The translations under genes were made by a program, and so were the position numbers. Positions 34,589 through 43,014 of a stretch of DNA of 64,000 nt are shown piece by piece. Source of the stretch: Pseudomonas fluorescens (GTDB lineage: Bacteria; Pseudomonadota; Gammaproteobacteria; Pseudomonadales; Pseudomonadaceae); contig NZ_OZ024668.1 of the NCBI RefSeq assembly GCF_902497775.2, positions 2,441,826-2,505,825 of the forward strand, read 5' to 3'. Positions within the stretch are counted from its first letter, which is position 1; each line of letters opens with the position of its first letter. The notes beneath the pieces are model-generated. The model was not told the origin of the DNA and did no database searches. It saw only the letters and a list, made by a program, of their open reading frames with translations.

Positions 34589-35437
34589 CTAGAACAACTC
34601 ATCCAACTGCTCGAAAAACACCCGCTTCGCCGGCTGGTCAGGCTCCCCAAACCCCCGGAGTAAATCGTTTGCTGCACTGTCCGAAACATCTTCGCGCAGG
34701 TTTCGATGAGCAAACGCAACATCCAGCCAGCGATCTGCGATGCCGCCACGGCCCAGATCGATGAAGTGCAACTGGTCATGGGCGTCGACGAAAACATTGG
34801 TGTCACATAGGTCGCCATGACTGAACGCCTTCTCTTCGGTCGGTCGCGTGGCATGCAGGTGGGCCAATAACTTGCGCGGCGTGCCAAGGTTCGGCCATTG
34901 CTCCAGGTCGACATCATCGGCACACAGATCCTGCGAGATGAGATACTCCAGTTCATTCAGGCGCACCGAAGCACTTGAGTCAAACGGGCAATGGGTGATC
35001 GGCACGGCCTGCAGTTGCCGCAGTGCTTCGCGTAACAGCGCCAACATCGCGCCCTGATCGTTGCAACGGGCTTGTATCGGTTCCCCAGGCACGCAACGGG
35101 TGATCATGAACTCCCCGGCATTGCTTTGCGCAACGACTGCAACCTCGGGAACGTTCAGCCGGCCGTCCAGCCATTGCAACACGCGCGCTTCACGCAAGAC
35201 GCTGTAGGTCGTTGGCGTGTAGACCGCTGCGCAGGTTTTAAGGAAAAACCGTTCATTGCCTCGGCTGAAACCGTAAACGCTGGCGGGAGACTCCCCTACC
35301 TCGTCGGCTATCAGTTGATTAGCACCAATAAATTGGGAAATGGCGCTGGGTAATTCGAAAGGAACTTGCAATGAAATATGCTCGAAACGGTGGCTACCCA
35401 GTATTACATAGTCCGCCTGTGCTACAGAGCTCAACAC
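34589..35437 (-). CDS. Aminoglycoside phosphotransferase-like kinase (APH(3')-type fold)
   Basis: This protein has up to 282 residues and a choline/aminoglycoside kinase fold. The Brenner motif HGDLCDTN at 207-214 has catalytic Asp209. The metal-binding segment FIDLGRGGIADRWLD has Asp227 and is close to the APH(3') consensus FIDCGRxGVADRYQD. ERFFLKT supplies the nucleotide-binding lysine. The start is uncertain: GTG at 35437 is used, and a start nearer residue 23 would match shorter APH proteins. It is the third gene of a minus-strand run (P-loop kinase, GNAT, APH). It may phosphorylate an antibiotic or a related natural product, and resistance cannot be claimed from sequence. Confidence 0.82.
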   Translation of the reverse strand: MLSSVAQADYVILGSHRFEHISLQVPFELPSAISQFIGANQLIADEVGESPASVYGFSRGNERFFLKTCAAVYTPTTYSVLREARVLQWLDGRLNVPEVAVVAQSNAGEFMITRCVPGEPIQARCNDQGAMLALLREALRQLQAVPITHCPFDSSASVRLNELEYLISQDLCADDVDLEQWPNLGTPRKLLAHLHATRPTEEKAFSHGDLCDTNVFVDAHDQLHFIDLGRGGIADRWLDVAFAHRNLREDVSDSAANDLLRGFGEPDQPAKRVFFEQLDELF

Positions 35438-35472
35438 GAAGTCGGTACTTCGAGCACATATCTATGCCCGAG

Positions 35473-36003
35473 TCACAAGCGACGCCCCAGCAACTGACCT
35501 GGCCAGCCATCCACGTCGAAGGCTGAAATCTGCTCATAGCCACAGGACTCATAGAAGCGCACCAGCGCCCTCTTCCCGCCACCATAGCAGTCGACGCGCA
35601 AACGACTGACTCGTGCAGCCCGGGCGCGGTCATCGGCAAAGGCCAACAGACGCCGGCCGACACCGCGAACCTGTGTATCACGCGATGCAATCAACATTCT
35701 TACGTAGATTTCCGGCTGGCTAGCGCAAGGCACGTAGGGCATGGCCTCGCCCAGGATCAATGCGGCGCAAACCCTGCCCGTGCAATCTTCTGCGACCCAT
35801 GCCTCAGGTAGCGCACAGGCATCCGTCACCCGCTCGATCTGCCGAGGTGACTTTGACCAGGGTTCGCTGCCCCACTGCCCGGTATTGCCCATGGCAACAA
35901 ACCAGGCAATCACTTCATCAAAAATACTCAACACCGCCGGCGCATCAAGCGCACTGGCACGACGGATAACCAGGTTGTCCATTTCAGTCATCACTCCCTT
36001 CAC
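35473..36003 (-). CDS. GNAT-family N-acetyltransferase
   Basis: This protein has about 170-176 residues. The GNAT fold is visible with WVAEDCTGRVCAALILGEAM (strand beta 4), EIYVRMLIASRDTQVRGVGR (acetyl-CoA-binding RGxGxxLL-type loop) and LRVDCYGGGKRALVRFYESC with GYE near the end. The start is ambiguous among GTG 36003, ATG 35991 and ATG 35982, because a GAAGGGAG sequence lies between them. It is the middle gene between the P-loop kinase (21 bp upstream) and the APH-like kinase (35 bp downstream). Substrate unknown. Confidence 0.85.
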   Translation of the reverse strand: MKGVMTEMDNLVIRRASALDAPAVLSIFDEVIAWFVAMGNTGQWGSEPWSKSPRQIERVTDACALPEAWVAEDCTGRVCAALILGEAMPYVPCASQPEIYVRMLIASRDTQVRGVGRRLLAFADDRARAARVSRLRVDCYGGGKRALVRFYESCGYEQISAFDVDGWPGQLLGRRL

Positions 36004-36024
36004 TACTCCATCGCCAGCGTCACT

Positions 36025-36666
36025 TCACACACGCCCAGAAAGCCGTTCGGCGGCGCATCGAAGCGCTTTATGAATCTCGGCAACCACCTGCATCGTAGCG
36101 TCTTCGATTGTTCCTTCATTGCGGCATAAAACCCAACCGTGATCTGCAACCGCTCGCTCGAATGCCTGGGTACTGGCGACATGCTCCTCCAGTCGATGCA
36201 TCACCGTACTGCTCAGCCCACGGGTTCGTGCCGCTGCCCTCGCCCATGACACTTCAGGCGCGGTAACAACCCCGACATGCAGGTCTGGTACTCGCACGTC
36301 GCGATCGATGTTCAACCGCAGAATCTCGGCAAACGGGACGATCCGGCGAAACGCGGCGTCGGATGGGTACCAGCGATCGATCAGGATGATGCTGTCCGCA
36401 GGCTGTTTAGTCAGTACGTGCTGGGAAATCCAATAACGGCTATCAGCAAGGCGCTGACAAACCGCCAGTTCCAGATCCCGGCAGGGACTGCGGACGAGTC
36501 TGTTGACCAGGGCCATGGTTTCACCCCGATAGGGATCGCTTTTTTTCTCGCACAGCCGGATCACCTTCTGGTTGTCTGCCCGCAACGCTTTCGTCACGGC
36601 CTCCAACAGTGTGGTTTTACCGGTTCCCTTGGGCCCATCGAGAGAAACGAACAGCGGACGATTCAT
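36025..36666 (-). CDS. Thymidylate-kinase-like P-loop kinase
   Basis: This 213-residue protein has a Walker A loop GPKGTGKTT at 11-19. The dTMP-kinase-type acceptor region contains the DRWYPSD motif (compare DRY/DRW in Tmk), and a LID-like Arg-rich region (SWARAAARTRGLSS) follows. Overall similarity to housekeeping Tmk is modest. A genuine tmk is expected elsewhere in the genome (next to holB), so this is an accessory nucleotide or small-molecule kinase. It heads a three-gene run with GNAT and APH-like genes. Confidence 0.75.
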   Translation of the reverse strand: MNRPLFVSLDGPKGTGKTTLLEAVTKALRADNQKVIRLCEKKSDPYRGETMALVNRLVRSPCRDLELAVCQRLADSRYWISQHVLTKQPADSIILIDRWYPSDAAFRRIVPFAEILRLNIDRDVRVPDLHVGVVTAPEVSWARAAARTRGLSSTVMHRLEEHVASTQAFERAVADHGWVLCRNEGTIEDATMQVVAEIHKALRCAAERLSGRV

Positions 36667-36939
36667 TCTTCAAACAACAATTGATACACGGTTTTTTGCC
36701 TGACTCGCTCGCTGCAAGCGCTTGGCGCGACTACGCGAATCGAGTGGGGGAAATGATGAACAGACATTGATGGACACTCTAACCTAGTTCGGACAAACAG
36801 ACGCTCAGAAACTGTTGGAGTTTGGCAGACTTAGATACTCCGCTGTCCCAGCGCTACACTTTCCGGCGCTGCCGCTCACCGAAGGCGTTATTCATCGACT
36901 ATGATGCTCGCCCGTCAGACAACTGGAAGTCCGATCCTC

Positions 36940-37971
36940 ATGCTCAAGCCCTTGGCCGTCCTGACCCTCGCTTGTGCTGCTGGCTGTGCCAACGCCGCGC
37001 CCCCTGAACTCACCGGCGTCTGGCAAGGCACCCTTGGCAAGACCCCGATCACTGCCTGTTTCAACGCCGCCCCCGACAGCAACGGCAGCTACTATTACCA
37101 GCGCTTCCTCACGCCGATCCAGCTCACCCAGGAAAGGGCCAGTGAACGCTGGGCCGAGGACGGCAGGACGGGGTTCTGGCAACTTGACGCCCCTCGGGGC
37201 GATACACTGAGCGGAACCTGGAGCAAGGCCCCGGGCGGCACGCCGTTGCCTTTGGCGTTGACGCGCTCAAGTGCCGAAGGCTGTGGGGGCGACGCCTATA
37301 ACGCGCCCATGGAGGCGGTACCGCTGCCGGTCAAGGTGGAGAAAAAAACCTTTGGCGAGCACGCCTATCACGTCACGACCCAAGGCGCCCAGGTCACCTT
37401 GAAGCTTGCGGGGGATGGTCCGGCGATCCACAAGATCAATCAGCAACTGGCGCGCCTCGCTGTCAGTCCCGAGGGCCCGCAAGCGTTCTTCAACGAGCGT
37501 CGTGATTTCCTCGGCATGAGCGGTTCTGCCGCTACCAGCGAGATCAGCGTGATGCCCACGTACTGGTCGTCGCAATGGATTACCGTCCGGTTTTACCGCT
37601 GGAGCGCAGGCTTTGGTCGCAGCGGCATCAGTTGGGGTTTGCACACCTGGAACCTGCAAACCGGCGAAAGCGTCGACCCCTGGACCTGGATCGGTACGCG
37701 CTTTGAGTGGTACAGCCCGTTTTCCGGGCATGTCAGCCTGCCGAAAAAATTCGCTAGCTGGCTGCAGACCCAGGCCACAGCAGACAGCGAGTGCCCTGAC
37801 GTGGCGAGCTACGGGTCCTACGACCTGAGTTTCGACACCCAGGGCATGCGCCTCGCCAACAAGCCCATCGGCGATGGTTGTGACGTTGACATGACCTTCA
37901 GTTGGAACCAGTTACAGCCGCTGCTCTCGACACAGGGTCGGGCAGCGCTGCCGAGCTTGCAGGTGCCGTGA
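36940..37971 (+). CDS. Exported protein of unknown function
   Basis: This 343-residue protein starts at the ATG at 36940, which gives a signal peptide (LKPLAVLTLACAAGCANA). A GGAAG site lies 10 bp upstream. Mature features are a beta-rich first part (LTGVWQGTLGKTPITACF) and a second half with many aromatic residues (WSSQWITVRFYRWSAGFGRS, WTWIGTRFEWYSPF). Cys residues are paired at the ends, suggesting disulphides in the periplasm. I do not recognise the family. Its last 74 bp overlap the 3' end of the convergent M50-like gene. Confidence 0.75.
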   Translation: MLKPLAVLTLACAAGCANAAPPELTGVWQGTLGKTPITACFNAAPDSNGSYYYQRFLTPIQLTQERASERWAEDGRTGFWQLDAPRGDTLSGTWSKAPGGTPLPLALTRSSAEGCGGDAYNAPMEAVPLPVKVEKKTFGEHAYHVTTQGAQVTLKLAGDGPAIHKINQQLARLAVSPEGPQAFFNERRDFLGMSGSAATSEISVMPTYWSSQWITVRFYRWSAGFGRSGISWGLHTWNLQTGESVDPWTWIGTRFEWYSPFSGHVSLPKKFASWLQTQATADSECPDVASYGSYDLSFDTQGMRLANKPIGDGCDVDMTFSWNQLQPLLSTQGRAALPSLQVP

Positions 37972-39064
37972 GCAACGCCTGGATGTAGCCGGCCAGCCGT
38001 TCTTCTCGCGGGCCCAGAGACCGGTCCTGACTGTTACGGGCCAGGTGCACGGCCTGTTCCATACAGAGCGTCACCTGGCTGGCATCGCCCGCTACAGCAG
38101 CACGCAGTGCCAGGCAACGCGGCCGGAAGCTTGGGGCGTACCAGTCGATTTCTTCGTTGAATAGATAGTCACTTAGTTCACGAGCATCGCGCTCAAGCAT
38201 GGCCCGGGAGAAAGCCAGCTCCGCACGCAAAATCGACAGCAGTACCATGTAGGGCTTCAGCACCAGGGGGTGCGTTGCCAACATTGCCTCCAGCTCGTCA
38301 CCCAGGGCGACGGCACCCGCCCAATCCGCCTTATTTTGCCGGGTACACAAGCGATAGCCCAGCGCACTCAACGGCGCGGGCATCGACTGGGCACTCAGGG
38401 CTTCAAGATCGGCGCTGGGCAAGTCCTCTGCCTGCGTACCCGCAACACCCAGGGCCATCAGCCGCGCATTGGCCAGCGCCTGTCCCCGTTCATCAGGCTT
38501 GCAGAGCCAGGCCAGAAACCCCGCCCCATCACTGACACGCCCTGGCGCGACCGTGGGCACCAGGTTGGCCAGACCGGTGGCCAGATTGCTCACCCCCAAG
38601 GCCAGCACCAGCGCGGCGAACTCGCCGCCCAGCAGCGCAAACAGCGCCAGGCACAGGCCGGCGACCAACAGGTTGAGCAACGGCCCCATCAGCGTGAAAA
38701 CCAGCATTGCCCGCCGCAAAGGCTGGCGCGGGGGATGCACCGCAATGACATAGCCTGCCAGTGGCTGGCCTTTGGCACGGCGCGACCAGCGAGCCTTCCA
38801 GCCTCGCTGCAACGGTTGAATCTCCCAGGCCAGCACCCGCATCGACAGCACCGTCATGCCAGTCCATTTGGCGCCCAGATAATGCCCGCCCTCGTGCACG
38901 CAGAGGCTCACCACCCCGAGGATAAAAGCCATGAACATGGCTGAAAACGGCTGCAAGCCGACATTGATCCTTTCGCCCAGGATGAGCGCCGAGAGTAAAA
39001 AACCCGCAATGCCGATGACAAGTTGCAGCAGTACCAACAGCCGATATATCCCTCTGAACAGCAT
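37898..39064 (-). CDS. M50-like membrane metallopeptidase with helical C-terminal domain
   Basis: This 388-residue protein has four to six transmembrane segments in its first 190 residues. The HEGGH zinc motif is at 57-61 within SLCVHEGGHYLGAKWTG, placed in a membrane helix as in site-2 proteases. The second conserved M50 site (NPxxDG) is only vaguely recalled by VAPGRVSDGAGF. The C-terminal 190 residues are soluble and helical. The activity is plausible and the substrate unknown. Its coding end is antisense to the end of the exported-protein gene for 74 bp, so both 3' ends share DNA. Confidence 0.75.
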   Translation of the reverse strand: MLFRGIYRLLVLLQLVIGIAGFLLSALILGERINVGLQPFSAMFMAFILGVVSLCVHEGGHYLGAKWTGMTVLSMRVLAWEIQPLQRGWKARWSRRAKGQPLAGYVIAVHPPRQPLRRAMLVFTLMGPLLNLLVAGLCLALFALLGGEFAALVLALGVSNLATGLANLVPTVAPGRVSDGAGFLAWLCKPDERGQALANARLMALGVAGTQAEDLPSADLEALSAQSMPAPLSALGYRLCTRQNKADWAGAVALGDELEAMLATHPLVLKPYMVLLSILRAELAFSRAMLERDARELSDYLFNEEIDWYAPSFRPRCLALRAAVAGDASQVTLCMEQAVHLARNSQDRSLGPREERLAGYIQALLTAPASSAALPDPVSRAAAVTGSN

Positions 39065-39228
39065 TATCTAGTCCTTTCGATGGCGTGCCTGACAACGCGG
39101 GCCGCGCATTGAACACCGGTTCTACACCAACAGCAATTTTCTTGGGCAGATAAATACTTTAGCCTGAGGTGCACGCTGTCGAACCGAGACAGGTTCGACC
39201 CACTGAATAATCCGAGGTACCACAGTCG

Positions 39229-39954
39229 ATGGACCCGACGCATATCCAGGCCCTGCTTCAACTACGTAGCCTCGTCCCCATTGGCCTGCGCCACGCCCAG
39301 GCCCTGCTCCAGCGCTGTGCAGGCAACCCCGAACAGGCCGCCGGGCTGTTCAAGACCGAACTCCTGCAGGTGCTGGCGAACAAGTCCGGGCTGCCTGCCG
39401 ATCAAGCCCGGGAGTATCTGCACAACGCAGGCTATGACCTGAACCGCGCCTTGAACGCGCTAGAACAAGCGCGCTTCACCTTGACCCAGCGCATTCTGCG
39501 CAAACATCATCAGGACCAGGCCCACGCCCTGGACCTGATCGCCCAGGCCATAGAAATCGCCGAGCAACTGCCACGTCAGTACTGGCTGGCCTTCGAGCGG
39601 CTGGAACAACTGGCGCCGGCACCGCGCTGCTTCATGGTGCTCCACGAATGGCTGGCCTTCGAGGGCTGGGAAGGCTTTGACTGTGCCCTGCACTTTCATC
39701 TGCCCCAGGCCATCGCCCAACTCAGGCACCTGCAGCTGGATGCCTTGGCGGACACATTGCAACAGGCCGGCAAGCGCCAACAGCAACTACGGGCGACCCA
39801 TGCGCAAAACGAAGGCCCCATCGAGCTGGCCGTGCGGGTCAATCAGGACGCGCTGTTCAATGTCTGCCAGGAGCGCTTCAACCAGCAGCGGCCGCAGCTC
39901 GATGAACACCTTTATGAGTGGGTGTTACGCCATATAGAGCAGTTTCCAGCCTGA
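39229..39954 (+). CDS. Hypothetical protein with tandem UBA/TS-N-like helices
   Basis: This 241-residue soluble protein has an N-terminal pair of short three-helix bundles. LRSLVPIGLRHAQALLQRCA is followed by NPEQAAGL, then DQAREYLHNAGYDLNRALNA. This resembles the UBA/TS-N fold used by elongation factor Ts. The remainder (about 95-241) is helical and Trp/Glu-rich, with no recognised catalytic motif. It is probably co-oriented with the YcxB-like gene 59 bp downstream. Function unknown. Confidence 0.65.
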   Translation: MDPTHIQALLQLRSLVPIGLRHAQALLQRCAGNPEQAAGLFKTELLQVLANKSGLPADQAREYLHNAGYDLNRALNALEQARFTLTQRILRKHHQDQAHALDLIAQAIEIAEQLPRQYWLAFERLEQLAPAPRCFMVLHEWLAFEGWEGFDCALHFHLPQAIAQLRHLQLDALADTLQQAGKRQQQLRATHAQNEGPIELAVRVNQDALFNVCQERFNQQRPQLDEHLYEWVLRHIEQFPA

Positions 39955-40013
39955 GCGGCGAAAGTTGCTAAACTGCCGCCCTCAGCGAAGACGGACCTCG
40001 GATCAAGCCCCCC

Positions 40014-40673
40014 ATGGAATTGCACTACAGCATCACCCCCGCCCATACCCGGACCTGGATAGCCGAACGGCTGGAGCAGGAATTGCTCAAGCAGGATCAG
40101 CAGCAGGCCCAGGCCATGGCCAACGTTGCCCGTTGGCAAAGCCGCCTGGTCGGCCCCCTGATGTTCACCCTGTGCCTGGTCGGCGGCATGCTGGCGATTT
40201 ATTTCCCCGAGCAACGTTTCACCCCGCAAAAGGTCATCACCATGGCGATGTTCGGCTTGATCTTCATCCCGCTCTGGTGGCGCTTTTCCGGGCGCTGGAT
40301 CAAACACCTGCAATCGCGCATCGCCGCCAACCACACCAAGCCCCGAGCGCCGTTGCGTGGGTTGAATCAGCGGCTGATCGAAGCCAGGCTGCGGGCGCCG
40401 CTGAAATCCGTCGAAAGCACCTATTGCCTGAGCTTCGATGAGCAGGGCTTCACCCTGGACAAAGCCTGCGGCGGCAAGAGCAGCCTGACCTGGGACCAGA
40501 TCGTGCAGGTGCAGGAAACGCCGTATTTCTACCTCGTGGCTTGCGCGAAAATGGTGAGCCAGGGCGTGGCTTGCGTCGTTGTCAAAGACAGCGACCTGAT
40601 GCCGGCCGAGGAGTATCAGCAAGGCTTGCAAGCGTTTCTGAGCCAGTGTCCGGTGGCGCCTTCAGCGAACTGA
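40014..40673 (+). CDS. YcxB-like membrane protein
   Basis: This 219-residue protein begins with MELHYSITPAHTRTW, characteristic of YcxB-like proteins. Two transmembrane helices follow (about 46-65 and 78-95), then a soluble C-terminal PH-like beta-domain (CLSFDEQGFTLDKACGGKSS, LTWDQIVQVQETPYFYLV). The family is widespread and its function unsolved. Confidence 0.75.
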   Translation: MELHYSITPAHTRTWIAERLEQELLKQDQQQAQAMANVARWQSRLVGPLMFTLCLVGGMLAIYFPEQRFTPQKVITMAMFGLIFIPLWWRFSGRWIKHLQSRIAANHTKPRAPLRGLNQRLIEARLRAPLKSVESTYCLSFDEQGFTLDKACGGKSSLTWDQIVQVQETPYFYLVACAKMVSQGVACVVVKDSDLMPAEEYQQGLQAFLSQCPVAPSAN

Positions 40674-40812
40674 TAACGCCACAAACCGCCACCGCGACGC
40701 AGACTAAACGTGTAAATTCAATTTTGTCAGTGTGACATTCTTGAACAGGTCATCTTCGACCCATTCGGACACACTGCCTGGCGACACGTTAAAAGAGATA
40801 AATGACATTCCA

Positions 40813-41073
40813 TCAACAGGGACTCGTTGCAACGCGCTGATCAAGAAACTCGCGGCAACCCCTTGGGTCGAGGTCGACCTCAAGCCCCAGCACACTGGCA
40901 ATTACCTCTGCTGTCTCTGTGCAACGCAGCAGATCAGAGGCGTAAATTGCAGTGCAACTTGCCAGCTCCAGGGATGAAAAAAATCTCGCCAGATCACCGG
41001 CCTGTTCAATGCCTTTAGGGGTTGACCTGGAATCAAACCAACCGCCTACAAGGCTATCGACCGGCCAGTTCAT
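40813..41073 (-). pseudogene. Fragment of a histidine-phosphatase (phosphoglycerate mutase-like) gene
   Basis: The minus-strand frame reads SLVGGWFDSRSTPKGIEQAG, then LASCTAIYASDLLRCTETAE and VIASVLGLEVDLDPRGCREF. This is the typical middle of histidine phosphatases. The N-terminal RHGE active site is missing, as is everything after the LREF-type motif including the second catalytic His. The fragment directly follows the MscS-family gene's 3' end. Confidence 0.65.
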
Positions 41074-42698
41074 TCCCCGCCGTGCTTGTCTGCCGGGGCC
41101 TGCGCTGGCGCGGTGTACCACTGCGCCTTGGGCACCCGCTTCTCCTGCTGCGGGTCGCCCAGGTAGTGCGGCGACATGATCTGCACGTCGTACTCGTTGA
41201 ACACGTCCTGGATATTGGCGTGCAGCATGCTCAGCAACTCGGCGCGCGGCCGCGGTTCGCTGGGCACGGCCTGGGCGACCAGGCGGTACTCGGGATAGAA
41301 GTCCGACAATGCCGTCTGAAACACCTGCGGCCTCGGGCTTTGCAAGATCCCGGCAGTACGCTGCGCCGCCTCCAACAGCATCGCCTCGACCTGACGCCAG
41401 GGCGTGTCGTAGCCAATGGTCACCACCGTATCAACGACATAACCGGCACCTTGAACCACCCGCGAGTAGTTCTTGGTCACCGCACCGGTGATCATCGAAT
41501 TGGGAATGGTCAGCACCTCACCCAGGCCGGTGCGGATACTGGTGGTAAACATGCCAAGCTCGGTCACCGTGCCCTCGTGCTCGCCGATGCGGACAAACTC
41601 ACCAGGGCGCAAGGTACGGGTGTAAGTCAGGATCAGTCCGGCAGCCGCCTGGCCGACCACACTGGATGCGCCGAGGGAAATCATCAGGCCGATCAGCACC
41701 GACAACCCCTTGAAGGCTTCGGTGCCAGCGCCCGGCAGGTAGGGATAGGCCATGGCCAGGGCAAACAGCCAGATCGCCAACGAAGTCAGGCGGGTGGTCG
41801 GCTGCAGGGTTTCGTGATTGAGCCAGGTGATCGTCCCGGGCTTGGACAAGCGCTCCAGCACGCGCTTGCTGAAGGCGCTGAAGCCCCGGGCAATAAAGAA
41901 GATCACCAGGGCGATGACCAGCCCGGGAATCGCGCTGACCATGGCATCCAGCACATAGCGCAGCAGGTCGAGCAGGTAATGGTCGAGCCGTTCGCCCCAG
42001 GGCCGGGTGTATGGGAAGCGCTGCAAGACGAAGGTCAGCCATTCGTAGGTCAGCAACAGCACCACCAACCAGTACAGTGCCGCCAGCAGGCGCCGGACCA
42101 ACGGGAACAGGTTGCTGGTGTCCAGCAGCTCGGTTTCGCCGACTTTCAGCACGTCATGGTGACGGCGTATGCGCTTGGGCAACCAGGACAGCATCTTGCG
42201 CCGGACCAAGCCTGCCAGGCGCAGCAAGGCGACAAAGAGCACGGTGGCAAGCGCGCTGAGGCCGCCAGCGGTGAGCAGAAAACGGACGCTGCGGGCTTCC
42301 CGGGATTCATCCACCACCTGTTTCAGGTGCTCGGCGGCTTGAGCGGCGGCGTCGGCCACCGAGGTGTCCGGGTCGGTGTCCTTGGGCGTGACGATAAACG
42401 CCCGGCGCTCCCCGAGCAGGACCAGGTAGCTGTCCTGAATGGTATCCAGGCGCACCAGCGGGTTTTCAGTGCCGCTGAGGGTTTCGTTGATCACGCTGCG
42501 CGCCCGCTCGGCGCGGGCTGCGGGGGGTTCGCCGAGCAAGGTGGCATGGAAGGTGATGATCTCGCGGTTGGCAATCTTAAGTTCCGCCGCTGGCGCCGAG
42601 ACCACCGCCGCCGCTTGCGCGGCACTGACCGACGCCTGCAACACGCCGCATACCAGGCAGAAAACCCACACCCACCCGCGTTGTCGCCATTTGTGCAT
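41070..42698 (-). CDS. MscS-family mechanosensitive channel
   Basis: This protein has 542 residues from the ATG at 42698, with GGAGCAAGG upstream. That start gives a cleavable signal (VFCLVCGVLQASVSAAQA). A periplasmic region of about 120 residues precedes several transmembrane helices. The pore helix is glycine/alanine-rich (LSVLIGLMISLGASSVVGQA). The MscS beta-domain follows (GEFVRIGEHEGTVTELGMFT, LTIPNSMITGAVTKNYS) and then a C-terminal alpha/beta region. This is a larger MscS homologue of the YnaI/MscM class. It should relieve turgor on hypo-osmotic shock, and co-factors are not evident. Confidence 0.9.
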   Translation of the reverse strand: MHKWRQRGWVWVFCLVCGVLQASVSAAQAAAVVSAPAAELKIANREIITFHATLLGEPPAARAERARSVINETLSGTENPLVRLDTIQDSYLVLLGERRAFIVTPKDTDPDTSVADAAAQAAEHLKQVVDESREARSVRFLLTAGGLSALATVLFVALLRLAGLVRRKMLSWLPKRIRRHHDVLKVGETELLDTSNLFPLVRRLLAALYWLVVLLLTYEWLTFVLQRFPYTRPWGERLDHYLLDLLRYVLDAMVSAIPGLVIALVIFFIARGFSAFSKRVLERLSKPGTITWLNHETLQPTTRLTSLAIWLFALAMAYPYLPGAGTEAFKGLSVLIGLMISLGASSVVGQAAAGLILTYTRTLRPGEFVRIGEHEGTVTELGMFTTSIRTGLGEVLTIPNSMITGAVTKNYSRVVQGAGYVVDTVVTIGYDTPWRQVEAMLLEAAQRTAGILQSPRPQVFQTALSDFYPEYRLVAQAVPSEPRPRAELLSMLHANIQDVFNEYDVQIMSPHYLGDPQQEKRVPKAQWYTAPAQAPADKHGGE

Positions 42699-43014
42699 GC
42701 CCCTTGCTCCAGCCAGATTCCTTGTCCGGGCCACACGCGCCCATCGCCCCTGCGTGCCTGACGCTCAAACAGGCAAGGTCAGGATAGCCGTGGTTAGGCG
42801 CTTGCACCTGCCGCTTGCACGTAGTGCTCGCGAGCAACCGGGCCTGCGGCCGAAAGCCGCAGGGCAGGCGCTTGGCAAATCCACGCCAGGGCTTAAAATC
42901 GCGCGTCCTTTTCGCCAGTCGCCTGGAATGCACGCTCGCCGCTGCGCAGCCTGGTCCGGTTCGGTAAACGTGCGAAGAGGCCAATGTTTTGCCGATAGAT
43001 CACCTGAGGTCCTT
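42699..43014. promoter_or_regulatory. Divergent promoter region between MscS and MFS genes
   Basis: This 316-bp gap serves two divergent genes. It contains a perfect hairpin CCTGCGGC / GCCGCAGG with loop CGAAA (42843-42863). There is no T-run and no recognisable operator family. Confidence 0.4.

Noticed and set aside
36025..36666. Housekeeping thymidylate kinase (tmk)
   Set aside because: Similarity to Tmk is limited to the P-loop and DR-W motif and the usual tmk-holB neighbourhood is absent, so only a Tmk-like kinase is claimed.
42439..43014. Longer start for the YcaD-like MFS transporter
   Set aside because: The extension overlaps the divergent MscS gene on the opposite strand. The ATG at 43015 has a good ribosome-binding site and begins at TM1.
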